Below, one piece after another: positions 54,299 through 63,466 of a DNA stretch of 64,000 nucleotides (its first letter is position 1; each line of letters opens with the position of its first letter). The notes below the pieces were generated by a model. That model searched no databases. It was not told the DNA's origin and saw only the letters and a program-made list of their open reading frames with translations. The DNA comes from Sphingobacterium tenebrionis (lineage in GTDB: Bacteria > Bacteroidota > Bacteroidia > Sphingobacteriales > Sphingobacteriaceae), in the NCBI RefSeq assembly GCF_037126265.1, contig NZ_JAYLLN010000018.1:4641-68640 (forward strand), in the 5' to 3' direction. The position numbers and the translations under genes are program-made.

Positions 54299-55492
54299 AT
54301 GGATACAATTTCCCCCATAAAGCTAGACTTTAATAATACGGAAATCGCCTTCAGAGGCAAAAGTGATAAAGATCTGAATAAAGCATACTGGTTATTTAAA
54401 ATGGTAGCAAGTAATGCACTGATCAAAATAGGTACTCCCATTACAAATTTCTCCTTAAATATAGGCTTACCCATCCAGGGAATCATCAAGAATACCATCT
54501 ACAGACAGTTCTGTGGTGGCGAAAGTATTGCCGACTGTAACCGTGCGATCCAGGAATTGGGTCAGGGTAATGTAACGACCATCTTGGATTATTCGGTAGA
54601 GGGTGAAGATTCGGAAGAAAGCTTTGAGGAATGTTGCGCTGAGATCCTACGTACAGTAGAAACTGCTAAACAAAATCCGTTGATCTCTTTTTGTGTATTC
54701 AAGCCTACAGGATTAGGAAGATTTGATCTATTGGCGAAAATCGATGCAAAAGAAACCTTGACGGAAGCGGAAAAAGCGGAATACCAACGTTTATGGGATA
54801 GATGTGATCGTATCTGCCGTGCTTGTCACGAAGCAGGAATTCGTGTATTGGTGGATGCTGAACATTCTTGGATCCAAGATACCATTGATGATATCGCTCG
54901 TGAAATGATGGAAAAATACAACCGTGAAAAACCGATTGTATACAATACTTATCAATTATACCGTGCTGATAAATTGGCTTCATTAAAAGCTGATTTTGCG
55001 TATGCTAAAACTGCTGGCTTCCATCTAGGGGCGAAAATTGTTCGCGGTGCTTACATGGAGATCGAAAGGGAAAGAGCAAAGGAAAATGGATACCCTTCCC
55101 CTATCCAACCTAATAAACAGGCTTCGGATACGGATTATAACCAAGCGATCCATTTCTGTTTGGACCATATCGACCAGATCGGTTTGATGGCCGGAACGCA
55201 TAACGAACAGAGTTGCCGCATCCTGGCGGAGGAAATGGAAAACCGTAACATCCCACATAACTTGCCAAATGTTTTCTTTGCGCAGTTATTAGGCATGTCT
55301 GATAACCTTTCTTTCAACCTTGCAGCAGCTGGTTATAACGTGGCTAAATACATGCCATATGGCCCAGTGAAAGCGGTTATGCCTTATTTGTTCCGTCGTG
55401 CGCAGGAGAATACTTCCGTAGGTGGACAAACTGGCCGCGAGCTTTCTTTGATCATTAAAGAATTGAAAAGAAGAAAATCCGTAAGGAAATAA
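54299..55492 (+). CDS. Proline dehydrogenase
   Basis: 397 residues. FAD enzyme that oxidises proline to pyrroline-5-carboxylate. TIM-barrel with DYSVEGEDSEES, FKPTGLGR, VDAEHSWIQD, LGAKIVRGAYMEIERERA (substrate/flavin loop), MAGTHNEQS and MPYGPVKAVMPYLFRRAQEN. Monofunctional: no P5C dehydrogenase domain, as usual in Bacteroidota. The 3' end is followed by a 10-bp hairpin. Confidence 0.93.
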   Translation: MDTISPIKLDFNNTEIAFRGKSDKDLNKAYWLFKMVASNALIKIGTPITNFSLNIGLPIQGIIKNTIYRQFCGGESIADCNRAIQELGQGNVTTILDYSVEGEDSEESFEECCAEILRTVETAKQNPLISFCVFKPTGLGRFDLLAKIDAKETLTEAEKAEYQRLWDRCDRICRACHEAGIRVLVDAEHSWIQDTIDDIAREMMEKYNREKPIVYNTYQLYRADKLASLKADFAYAKTAGFHLGAKIVRGAYMEIERERAKENGYPSPIQPNKQASDTDYNQAIHFCLDHIDQIGLMAGTHNEQSCRILAEEMENRNIPHNLPNVFFAQLLGMSDNLSFNLAAAGYNVAKYMPYGPVKAVMPYLFRRAQENTSVGGQTGRELSLIIKELKRRKSVRK

Positions 55493-55564
55493 GTTTTGAG
55501 ATTTTAGCATTCCATTTAAGGAAACAAGAAACTTCAAAATAACTTAATAAAGATAAAACCATGG

Positions 55565-55587
55565 AATTCTCCTCATCGAGGAGAATT
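55565..55587 (+). terminator. Hairpin after the proline dehydrogenase gene
   Basis: 10-bp stem AATTCTCCTC / GAGGAGAATT with ATC loop, then TTCGTATTTTTG. The tail overlaps the -7 box of the next gene, so it may both end one message and limit read-through into the other. Confidence 0.6.
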
Positions 55588-55590
55588 TCG

Positions 55591-55598
55591 TATTTTTG
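55591..55598 (+). promoter_or_regulatory. -7 box TATTTTTG of the HAD gene
   Basis: Perfect TAnnTTTG ending 4 nt before the ATG at 55603; the same arrangement as at the DEAD-box helicase gene. Confidence 0.6.
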
Positions 55599-55602
55599 CG
55601 GC

Positions 55603-56214
55603 ATGACAGATGCAGCCTACCAAAAGTATTTAAAGTTAAATTCCCTTGCCTCTTCCTATAAAGCGTTATTGTTCGATGTAGACGGCACCCTTGCCGATAA
55701 TATTGATGCACATAAAGCTGCTTATGTTGCCGTATCTGCGGAACATGGCGTTGATTTGGATCCTGATCTTATTGATGAGACTGCAGGTTGGCCAACCATC
55801 GCTGTCGCAAAGGAAATTTCCATTCGCTATAACGTGGAACTGGATATCGAATCCTTCTCCAAAAGAAAGTCTGCAATTTTTATCGAGCGCTTTATCCAAG
55901 CCACCCAACCTGTAGATTATGTAAGGCAGGTATTGTTCGACAATGTGGATACCCATAAAATTGGAATAGTATCCGGCGGAACCAGATCAACGTTGGCGAT
56001 TACCCTTTCGGTGATCGATGTGGCCGGGAAATATGAGTCTTTAGTCTGTGCGGGTGATACCCCAAAAGGAAAACCCTCCCCACAACCTTTTTTATTGGCT
56101 GCAGAGCAGTTAGAGGTCGATCCTGCTGATTGCTTGGTATTCGAAGATGGAGATCCGGGTGTTCAAGGCGCTATCGCCGCTGGTATGGGCTGGGTGCGGG
56201 TGGACCAGCTTTAG
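55603..56214 (+). CDS. HAD-superfamily phosphatase, beta-phosphoglucomutase-like
   Basis: 203 residues. DVDGTLADN nucleophile loop, cap domain, VSGGTRST (motif II), a Lys in KGKPSPQPF and FEDGDPGV (motif IV). Likely hydrolyses a small phosphate ester (sugar or nucleotide type). The frame opens at 55561, but the -7 box lies at 55591-55598, so the start is set at 55603. The stop codon is part of a heptanucleotide array. Confidence 0.87.
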   Translation: MTDAAYQKYLKLNSLASSYKALLFDVDGTLADNIDAHKAAYVAVSAEHGVDLDPDLIDETAGWPTIAVAKEISIRYNVELDIESFSKRKSAIFIERFIQATQPVDYVRQVLFDNVDTHKIGIVSGGTRSTLAITLSVIDVAGKYESLVCAGDTPKGKPSPQPFLLAAEQLEVDPADCLVFEDGDPGVQGAIAAGMGWVRVDQL

Positions 56215-56245
56215 ATGATAGATATTAGACATTAGATGATAGACC
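56211..56245. repeat. Heptanucleotide array H2
   Basis: Five units TTAGATG, ATAGATA, TTAGACA, TTAGATG, ATAGACC. It starts at the stop codon of the HAD gene and is inverted relative to array H3 across the REP cluster. Confidence 0.8.
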
Positions 56246-56250
56246 TTTTG

Positions 56251-56417
56251 CGTCATTGCGAGGAGGCACGACGAAGCAATCTTTCTTTTTGTGTCATCCT
56301 GAGCAGCGTCGAAGGATCTGTACGGGTACCACATGTAGATGCTTCGACTTCGCTCAGCATGACATGCGTAAAGATTGCTTCGTTCCTCGCAATGACGATA
56401 AACTCCTCGCAATGACG
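56251..56417. repeat. REP-like palindromic cluster R5
   Basis: Full A-B-B'-A' palindrome with a ~20-nt centre, then one more A' end. Located between convergent genes and bracketed by arrays H2 and H3. Confidence 0.87.
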
Positions 56418-56422
56418 GCAAA

Positions 56423-56457
56423 GTCTATAATCTATCATCTCTCATCTATAATCTAAA
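56423..56457. repeat. Heptanucleotide array H3
   Basis: Units GTCTATA, ATCTATC, ATCTCTC, ATCTATA, ATCTAAA. Ends 3 nt before the stop codon of the barrel gene (56461, minus strand). Confidence 0.8.
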
Positions 56458-56460
56458 CCC

Positions 56461-57912
56461 CTAGAAATTCGTTATAATCCTCAAACCGCCATTCGTATAA
56501 TTCATATCTGCGGATTTAAAATTCCCAACGGGTAATTTCATATAAGGTTCTACAGAAATAGAAAAACCTCTGTTCATTTTCATTTCCTTACCAATAGATA
56601 GGTTTACAAATCCACCAAATCCATTGGCCTTAACATTCTGATCTTCCGTTTTTATAGCTTTGGATACCTGTTTGAATCCAGCTTCCAAATCCTTTTGGTT
56701 TTTAGGAAGACCATCCGGAAAAACCTCGGCCCCACTGTTTTCGATGTAATGTGTAAAGCGTTCCTGTTCGGTTACTTTAGCATAGGTCAATCCTGAAGAT
56801 GCATAGAAACCACTTTTCGATTTATATTTCACATCCAATGGAACTTCCAACGCCTGTACAGATCCTGAAACCGCATTTACATTCGGCAGAATCACAGCAT
56901 TGCTCATTGTATAAGCAGTCAAGCTATTGGTATTATTCTTTTCGAGCATTTCGCGACTTGCAGAAACTGCGACATCCTGATTGGCAACCGGATTACGCAT
57001 GGCTCCTACCTCATAGCGGTTATAAGCAAGTCCGGTACGTACAGACAGGTTTTTGGTTACATTGTACGCAACTAGCACTCCTCCACCAAAATTGAACTTT
57101 TCACTGGTGGAATTTGGCGACACGAACAATCCAAGGTCAAAACGCTCATTAAAATTGAACTTCTTGGATTTTAAATCCGGCTCACGACCAGCATTCGCCT
57201 TATTAGCCATATCTTGATTCGCCAAGATCACGGCAGATCCTAAATCTGATGTAGTTTTTATCTGAGGCTCATCAGGAGCTAATTGTAAGTTCTTTGTTCT
57301 TAGGTCCAATGATGATCCTGACAATTGCTGTGGAGCGTGGATATTTTTGGGGGCATAACGAATCCCATTATTCCAATCACTATAAGCAAGCATATTGTTC
57401 GATCTATCAGTTTCCTGCATATTCAAGAAATTTCCTTTATAAGAAGCAACAACTTCACTTCTGCCGGAAATTCGGTGATCAGCTCCTCCTGTGGAGATTC
57501 CTCCAACCGTTGAACCTATTCCATCGGTTGAAATTCCACCAGTGGTTGTACCTATTCCATCGGTTGCAACCCTTCCATCAGTAGGCAACGAACCATCTTG
57601 TTGAAACTGTTCTGCCAACTGAGATCCTTCTTCACTTTGAGACTGTCCATTAGCCCCTTGATGTTGGGCAATAGTCATATCCTCCAAGTTTTTCGGATCC
57701 TGGGAAACAAATTGTTTAACCGCAAATGCGCCTACCAAAAGAATGGCGGCAGCACTGGCGGCCCAGTAATAGCTTCTGTTTTTGCGAACCGGCATCGAAC
57801 CATGTTGTTGCTGAAATCGTTCCCAAGCTCCATCTTTATAAGGAAGCTCGTCGGAAGCTTTCAGCTTATCAACGATATGGTCAATGAGGTCTTTTTTGTT
57901 ATGCTCTTCCAT
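56461..57912 (-). CDS. Membrane-anchored protein with C-terminal outer-membrane barrel, ECF sigma partner
   Basis: 483 residues. Residues 1-47 are hydrophilic and helical (anti-sigma-like), ~48-68 is a membrane helix (YYWAASAAAILLVGAFAVKQ), 69-150 is a low-complexity linker with a 12-residue tandem repeat (TDGIGTTTGGIS, TDGIGSTVGGIS), and from ~250 to the end is a barrel with C-terminal Phe. The architecture implies a protein that spans from the cytoplasm to the outer membrane, suitable for surface signalling to the sigma factor. The gene follows the sigma gene by 11 nt. The role as anti-sigma is inference. Confidence 0.75.
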   Translation of the reverse strand: MEEHNKKDLIDHIVDKLKASDELPYKDGAWERFQQQHGSMPVRKNRSYYWAASAAAILLVGAFAVKQFVSQDPKNLEDMTIAQHQGANGQSQSEEGSQLAEQFQQDGSLPTDGRVATDGIGTTTGGISTDGIGSTVGGISTGGADHRISGRSEVVASYKGNFLNMQETDRSNNMLAYSDWNNGIRYAPKNIHAPQQLSGSSLDLRTKNLQLAPDEPQIKTTSDLGSAVILANQDMANKANAGREPDLKSKKFNFNERFDLGLFVSPNSTSEKFNFGGGVLVAYNVTKNLSVRTGLAYNRYEVGAMRNPVANQDVAVSASREMLEKNNTNSLTAYTMSNAVILPNVNAVSGSVQALEVPLDVKYKSKSGFYASSGLTYAKVTEQERFTHYIENSGAEVFPDGLPKNQKDLEAGFKQVSKAIKTEDQNVKANGFGGFVNLSIGKEMKMNRGFSISVEPYMKLPVGNFKSADMNYTNGGLRIITNF

Positions 57913-57923
57913 CTTTATAAAAA

Positions 57924-58532
57924 TCAGGATTGTATATTTTCTAAATTGTGGAGCTCACCATATAGCTTTCTCAGCTTCTGTTTTGCTCTTGTTAAATATG
58001 TTCTGGAGGTACTTTCGGGAATCTCCAACTTTTTGCCGATCTCTTCGTGCGAGAATCCTTCGATTTCGTAGAGGTTGAAAATGGAACGTTGGATATCGGG
58101 CAACTGTTGGATCAGGGCGATGATATCCTGATATTCCAAGCGGCTGTCGTTCTGCACGGAATAATGCAGGTTGTCTGAACCATTAAGGTCATCCAACATC
58201 AGCACCTGTTTTCTCACCCTTAGTGCGTCAATGGCGGTATTTACAGCGATCTTGCCCATCCAAGAACGGAAAGTCTTCTCGAGCACGGCATCTTCCTCGT
58301 GGATGGAGAAGCTGCTCACCTTATTGAAAACTTTCACAAAACACTCATTGGTAATCTCTTCGGATTCCATTTCATGTTTCATGTAGCGGATTACAATGGC
58401 CATGATATAGCCGTAATATTTCTTATAGATAAAAGCTTTGCTCTTTTCCGAACCGGACATAGCACAGGACTCCAACGCAGTTCTTAAACTCCATGGTTTT
58501 GCAGTACCTAGGTATTTCTGAATGATTCCCAC
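57924..58532 (-). CDS. ECF sigma factor (sigma-70 family)
   Basis: 202 residues. Region 2: KAFIYKKYYGYIMAIVIRYM, EEITNECFVKVFNKV. Region 4: LIQQLPDIQRSIFNLYEIEG, FSHEEIGKKLEIPESTSRTY (helix-turn-helix). No region 3. Binds core RNA polymerase and a target promoter; probably controlled by the barrel protein encoded 11 nt downstream. Promoter not identified. Confidence 0.93.
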   Translation of the reverse strand: MGIIQKYLGTAKPWSLRTALESCAMSGSEKSKAFIYKKYYGYIMAIVIRYMKHEMESEEITNECFVKVFNKVSSFSIHEEDAVLEKTFRSWMGKIAVNTAIDALRVRKQVLMLDDLNGSDNLHYSVQNDSRLEYQDIIALIQQLPDIQRSIFNLYEIEGFSHEEIGKKLEIPESTSRTYLTRAKQKLRKLYGELHNLENIQS

Positions 58533-58809
58533 CCTATGTCTTTACGTTATCTAGTTAATTATACAAATTTAATAACTAGATTAAAGTTTTGACGCATGTA
58601 AACTTTCCTCCTATATTTTTTGTATATTATATACGGTCTATGTTATTAAAATGCTACAGGTTTTTAAAAAATTTTCTTCAATAGGCTAAAACGTAGCAAG
58701 CAAAAAAACCTTGCATAAGATTGACATAAACTACCTAAAATAATGACCAATATCATGGAGCAATTGGACATTTAATTGTTAAATTTAAGGAAACACTTAA
58801 TGAAAGATT

Positions 58810-59658
58810 ATGAGAGCCATATTATTTCCCACCGATTTTTCAGAAACTGCTACTAATGCCTTTCTGTACGCCCTAAATATAGCCAAATCTATTGACGCTA
58901 AAATTTATGTGCTTTATACCTACCTGGAACCCGTTTTATCGGCTACCCATGGCGGACAACCGGAGCTTTTGGGCGAGGTTTACCAAACAATTGAACTGAA
59001 TCAGTTTGAGATATACAAAAAGAAGACACAGGTGCTGCACGATATGGCCGAAGAGCAAGGAATAAACGATGTGGAATTGGTTTTCCTATTTGAAGAGGGA
59101 CCTGTTGCTTCGGTGGTGAAAAAAATCGTCGAACGCGAAAAGATCCATTTGGTGGTGATGGGTACCCATGGGGAATCGGGATTCCTTTCGAAGGTAATCG
59201 GCACCAACACGGTAAATGTGATTCGAACCATCCAAAATCCTGTTTTGGCAATTCCTCCGCATGCTAAATACAAGGAAATAAAACGTACGGTATTTACTTC
59301 GCTTTTCCGCGAGAAGGATAAATCTGCATTGAAAGAAATGTTGATCATGGCCAAGGCCATTGGCGCGAAAATCGATATCCTTCATATTTTACATAACCAG
59401 AATGTTTCTGATGTGATGCTTCATACTGAAAACTGGCGACATGAATTTCCTCAGGAGGAGATTGAATATATTTTATTGGATGAGGTGGAAAGTATTGAAA
59501 CAACGATATTGAACTATATCATTGAGAATAATGTAGATATATTGGGGATAGTGAAAAGGAACAGGAGTTTCTTCGATAGGTTGTTCAGTAGCAGTGTGAG
59601 CAATAACTTAGCTTTTCACTCAAAAGTACCTATCTTAGTGTTCCATGAAGAAAAATAG
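58810..59658 (+). CDS. Universal stress protein (tandem UspA domains)
   Basis: 282 residues: two UspA folds. First: ILFPTDFSETATNAFLYALN and VMGTHGESGFLSKVIGTNTV (ATP-loop type G-x-x-G). Second: more divergent (TVFTSLFREKDKSALKEMLI ... GIVKRNRSFFDRLFSSS). It helps survival in stress or growth arrest; nucleotide binding is expected in the first domain only. Divergent from the sigma factor gene, separated by ~277 bp of AT-rich DNA. Confidence 0.9.
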   Translation: MRAILFPTDFSETATNAFLYALNIAKSIDAKIYVLYTYLEPVLSATHGGQPELLGEVYQTIELNQFEIYKKKTQVLHDMAEEQGINDVELVFLFEEGPVASVVKKIVEREKIHLVVMGTHGESGFLSKVIGTNTVNVIRTIQNPVLAIPPHAKYKEIKRTVFTSLFREKDKSALKEMLIMAKAIGAKIDILHILHNQNVSDVMLHTENWRHEFPQEEIEYILLDEVESIETTILNYIIENNVDILGIVKRNRSFFDRLFSSSVSNNLAFHSKVPILVFHEEK

Positions 59659-59755
59659 GCTGTTTTTTGTGGTATAAATAAGGATGTTTGTACTGGTATA
59701 AATCAAGCTATTTGTACTAAAAATTTAGGCTAATCTTCATTTAAAAAAGATCATC

Positions 59756-59992
59756 ATGCAACAGGTCATCAAAAAACTGGAGTCTTTAGGAAAGATCAAC
59801 CAAATGGCGGAAAAATACACCCAAATCACCGATGAAAATCTGGAGGAGCATGGGGTGCTGTTTTTTATTCCTTTGGAAAAATATGAGGTGAAGGTGCTGA
59901 TACCAGCGCCTTATCATAAGGAGCTATTGGCAAAGGGAAATCCGACTTACAAGCAGATCTTGAACCATAAAGAAGCGATGTTGCTTAGGTGA
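59756..59992 (+). CDS. Hypothetical small protein
   Basis: 78 residues. Starts MQQVIKKLESLGKINQMAEK, then a beta-hairpin-like segment (EHGVLFFIPLEKYEVKVLIP) and a basic tail. No family recognised. Located 97 nt after the stress protein gene on the same strand; a REP-like cluster follows. Confidence 0.6.
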   Translation: MQQVIKKLESLGKINQMAEKYTQITDENLEEHGVLFFIPLEKYEVKVLIPAPYHKELLAKGNPTYKQILNHKEAMLLR

Positions 59993-60035
59993 TGATTTAT
60001 TAACTTTGCGACGCTGTCTTTGCGAAGAACTGTGC

Positions 60036-60192
60036 GTGTCATTGCGAGGAGGCACGACAAAGCAATCTTCCCGCATGTCATCCTGAGCGCAGTCGAAGGA
60101 TCTGTACGGTAGGCGGTTAGTATACGAACAGATCCTTCGACGATGCTCAGGATGACAAAGTCCAAAGATTGCTTCGTTCCTCGCAATGACGC
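60036..60192. repeat. REP-like palindromic cluster R6
   Basis: Complete A-B-B'-A' palindrome with a 25-nt centre that includes GTATAC. Lies between the 78-aa gene and aconitase (convergent). Confidence 0.87.
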
Positions 60193-60223
60193 GAAAAAAA
60201 TTACAAATCGATAAAAAACAAAA

Positions 60224-60247
60224 AAAGGGCTGCGAATGCAGCCCTTT
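60224..60247 (-). terminator. Terminator of the aconitase gene
   Basis: 10-bp stem AAAGGGCTGC with its complement, GAAT loop, followed on the minus strand by TTTTTTGTTTTTT. Confidence 0.85.
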
Positions 60248-60252
60248 CCTCA

Positions 60253-60294
60253 ATAGTCTAAAATCTATTGTCTAATATCTATTATCTAATATCT
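60253..60294. repeat. Heptanucleotide array H4
   Basis: Six units ATAGTCT, AAAATCT, ATTGTCT, AATATCT, ATTATCT, AATATCT. Ends 3 nt before the stop codon of the aconitase gene (60298, minus strand). Confidence 0.75.
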
Positions 60295-60297
60295 CCT

Positions 60298-62565
60298 CTA
60301 CGACGCCTGTCCAGCTCTGATAATATTCAAAGCACCACCAGCCTTAAACCACTCAATCTGTTGTTGGTTATACGTATGGTTAGCTAAGATTTCCTCAGAA
60401 CTACCATCTTCATGGTGAAGAACAAGAGTTAAAGGTTTATTCGGAGCGAACTCAGTCAATCCAATGATATCGATCGTATCGTTTTCTTGGATTTTATCGT
60501 AGTCCTCTTTGTTATCAAATGTAAGACCCAACATACCTTGTTTCTTAAGGTTTGTTTCATGGATACGAGCGAAAGATTTCACCAATACCGCACGAACGCC
60601 TAAATGGCGAGGCTCCATTGCTGCATGCTCACGAGAAGATCCTTCACCGTAGTTTTCATCACCTACCACGATAGAACCGATTCCTTGCGCTTTGTAATCA
60701 CGTTGCGTTGCAGGAACAGCACCATATTCACCAGTCAACTGGTTTTTCACGTTATCTGTTTTCTCGTTGAAGTAGTTCACCGCACCGATCAGCATGTTGT
60801 TGGAGATATTATCCAAGTGACCACGGTATTTCAACCAAGGACCAGCCATCGAAATATGGTCAGTTGTACATTTACCTTTCGCTTTGATCAATAATTTCAA
60901 GCCTTTCAAGTCTGTACCTTCCCAAGGAGCGAATGGCTCTAACAATTGCAGACGATCAGAAGTTGGGGAAACCTCCACAACCACGTTTGATCCATCTTCT
61001 GCAGGAGCTTGGTATCCTGGATCATCCACCGCGAAACCTTTAGTAGGTAATTCATCACCTGTAGGCGGATCCAATTTCACTTGCTCACCATCTTTGTTGG
61101 TCAAGGTATCCGTAAGCGGGTTGAAGCCCAAATCACCGGAGATAGCGATTGCTGCTACCATTTCAGGTGAAGTTACGAATGCATAAGTATTCGGGTTACC
61201 ATCCGCACGTTTCGCGAAGTTACGGTTGAACGAGTGAACGATTGTGTTTTTTTCTTGTTTGTCGGCACCTGCACGATCCCACATACCGATACATGGACCA
61301 CATGCATTGGTAAAGATCGTTGCGTTCAAGTCCTCGAAGTTTTTCAACAAACCATCACGGTCAGCTGTAAAACGAACTTGTTCAGAACCTGGGTTGATAC
61401 CAAATTCCGCTTTGGTTACCAAACCTTTTTCGATCGCTTGGCGAGCGATGGAAGCAGCGCGAGACAAATCCTCGTAAGAAGAGTTTGTACAAGAACCGAT
61501 CAATCCCCACTCTACTTTCGTAGGCCATCCGTTTTTACCAGCTTCTTCGCGCATGCGAGAAATTGGTGTGTATAAATCTGGCGTAAAAGGACCGTTCAAC
61601 GAAGGCTCCAATTCCGATAGATTGATTTCGATCAATTGATCGAAGTATTGTTCAGGATTTGCATACACCTCTGCATCCGCAGTAAGGTGTTGTTTGATGG
61701 CATTGGCAGCATCCGCAACATCCGCACGGTCTGTAGCGCGTAAATAACGCTCCATAGACTCATCGTAACCGAATGTAGACGTAGTAGCACCAATTTCAGC
61801 ACCCATGTTACAGATCGTACCTTTACCTGTACAAGATAAAGATTCTGCACCTTCACCGAAGTATTCAACGATAGCACCGGTACCACCTTTTACTGTAAGG
61901 ATACCAGCAACTTTCAAGATCACATCTTTCGGAGCAGCCCAACCAGAAAGTTTTCCGGTCAATTTCACACCGATCAATTTCGGGAATTTCAGCTCCCAAG
62001 GTAATCCAGCCATTACGTCACAGGCATCAGCACCACCAACACCGATAGCGACCATACCCAATCCACCCGCATTCACGGTGTGGGAGTCTGTACCGATCAT
62101 CATACCACCTGGGAAAGCATAGTTCTCCAATACCACTTGGTGAATAATACCTGCACCCGGTTTCCAGAAACCGATACCATATTTATTAGAAACAGAACTT
62201 AAGAAGTTGAACACTTCTGAGCTTTCTTGTTTTGCACGCGTTAAATCTTGCTCCGCACCATCACGAGCTTGGATCAAGTGGTCACAGTGAACGGTTGAAG
62301 GCACTGCAGCTTTCGCACGACCAGCTTGCATGAACTGCAATAAGGCCATCTGTGCAGTAGCATCTTGCATTGCTACGCGATCCGGTGCAAAATCCACGTA
62401 AGATTTTCCACGTTCGTATGCTTCAGTCGCGTTTCCGTCCCAAAGGTGAGCATACAGAATTTTCTCAGATAAAGTCAATGGTTTATTAACAATCTGACGA
62501 GCTGCATTGATGCGCTCATCATATTGTGCATAAACCTTCTTAATCATGTCTATATCAAAAGCCAT
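60298..62565 (-). CDS. acn: Aconitate hydratase
   Basis: 755 residues, the mitochondrial-type aconitase. [4Fe-4S] ligands: Cys in IGSCTNSS and the pair in ACGPCIG. Other landmarks: HTVNAGGLGMV, AMEPRHLGVRAVLVKSFARIHETNLKKQG and GEGSSREHA. Isomerises citrate to isocitrate in the TCA cycle. The stop is followed by heptad array H4, a terminator and the R6 cluster. Confidence 0.96.
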   Translation of the reverse strand: MAFDIDMIKKVYAQYDERINAARQIVNKPLTLSEKILYAHLWDGNATEAYERGKSYVDFAPDRVAMQDATAQMALLQFMQAGRAKAAVPSTVHCDHLIQARDGAEQDLTRAKQESSEVFNFLSSVSNKYGIGFWKPGAGIIHQVVLENYAFPGGMMIGTDSHTVNAGGLGMVAIGVGGADACDVMAGLPWELKFPKLIGVKLTGKLSGWAAPKDVILKVAGILTVKGGTGAIVEYFGEGAESLSCTGKGTICNMGAEIGATTSTFGYDESMERYLRATDRADVADAANAIKQHLTADAEVYANPEQYFDQLIEINLSELEPSLNGPFTPDLYTPISRMREEAGKNGWPTKVEWGLIGSCTNSSYEDLSRAASIARQAIEKGLVTKAEFGINPGSEQVRFTADRDGLLKNFEDLNATIFTNACGPCIGMWDRAGADKQEKNTIVHSFNRNFAKRADGNPNTYAFVTSPEMVAAIAISGDLGFNPLTDTLTNKDGEQVKLDPPTGDELPTKGFAVDDPGYQAPAEDGSNVVVEVSPTSDRLQLLEPFAPWEGTDLKGLKLLIKAKGKCTTDHISMAGPWLKYRGHLDNISNNMLIGAVNYFNEKTDNVKNQLTGEYGAVPATQRDYKAQGIGSIVVGDENYGEGSSREHAAMEPRHLGVRAVLVKSFARIHETNLKKQGMLGLTFDNKEDYDKIQENDTIDIIGLTEFAPNKPLTLVLHHEDGSSEEILANHTYNQQQIEWFKAGGALNIIRAGQAS

Positions 62566-62710
62566 TTATTTTTATTTTAATTAGATTTTAACTCTACTAC
62601 TAATCATTTCCTCAAATTGTTTGAGTACATTAGCAAAAATACCAAAAAAAACCATGTTTAGTTGCAATTCTGCCATTCCAAGCTAATTTGGAAATATTCT
62701 AAACAAAAGC

Positions 62711-63391
62711 CTAAACGTATTTCAAACTTGGGTCTACCGCCTTCAGGGTTTTTACGGTTTCCATCGGATTTTCAGAGCTGAACACAAAACTTCCAGCCAC
62801 CAATACATCCGCTCCAGCCGCCAATAATTGTCCAGCATTGCTGGTGCCCACTCCCCCATCAATCTCGATCAAAAGATCGGTATTGTTTTCTACCGCCAAT
62901 GCACGCAGTTCCTTGATCTTATCGTAGGTGCGTTCGATAAATTTCTGTCCTCCAAATCCTGGGTTCACCGACATCAAACAAACCAGGTCGATATCCTGGA
63001 TGATATCCTTCAGCAAACTTACCGGTGTATGCGGGTTTAACGCAACTCCAGCTTTACAGCCTAACTCTTTAATAGCCGCGATGGTACGGTGTAGATGCGT
63101 ACATGCTTCATAATGCACGGTGATGATTTCCGCACCGGAATCTTTACAAACTTTCAGATAGCGATCTGGATCAACGATCATCAAATGCACGTCCAAAGGT
63201 TTTTGGGCATGCTTGGCGATGGCCTGCATCACTGGGAAACCAAAAGAGATGTTTGGAACGAAAACCCCATCCATAATATCAATATGAAACCAATCTGCTT
63301 CACTTTCATTGACCATTTGGATATCTTTTTTCAAATCAGCAAAATCCGCAGCTAAGATGGAAGGTGCTATTAAATGTTTTTGTGAGGACAT
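62711..63391 (-). CDS. rpe: Ribulose-phosphate 3-epimerase
   Basis: 226 residues. TIM barrel with IAPSILAADFADLKK, the metal-binding His in HIDIMDGVFVPNISFG and HLMI, VMSVNPGFGGQ and IDGGVGTSNAGQLLAAGADV. Interconverts ribulose-5-P and xylulose-5-P in the pentose phosphate pathway. The frame stays open to 63733, but that extension is only translated repeat cluster R7; the true start is the Met of MSSQKHLIAPS. A -7 box lies 15 nt upstream. Confidence 0.95.
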   Translation of the reverse strand: MSSQKHLIAPSILAADFADLKKDIQMVNESEADWFHIDIMDGVFVPNISFGFPVMQAIAKHAQKPLDVHLMIVDPDRYLKVCKDSGAEIITVHYEACTHLHRTIAAIKELGCKAGVALNPHTPVSLLKDIIQDIDLVCLMSVNPGFGGQKFIERTYDKIKELRALAVENNTDLLIEIDGGVGTSNAGQLLAAGADVLVAGSFVFSSENPMETVKTLKAVDPSLKYV

Positions 63392-63406
63392 GTTGTTATT
63401 TTTTTG

Positions 63407-63414
63407 CAAAGATA
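63407..63414 (-). promoter_or_regulatory. -7 box TATCTTTG of rpe
   Basis: Perfect TAnnTTTG on the minus strand; implies an 11-12-nt leader before the rpe start at 63391. Confirms that the longer reading frame is not used. Confidence 0.6.
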
Positions 63415-63466
63415 ACAAGTAATCAGCGTTATTCCGAATATAGTTAAAGTGTTTAGGAGGTTTATT

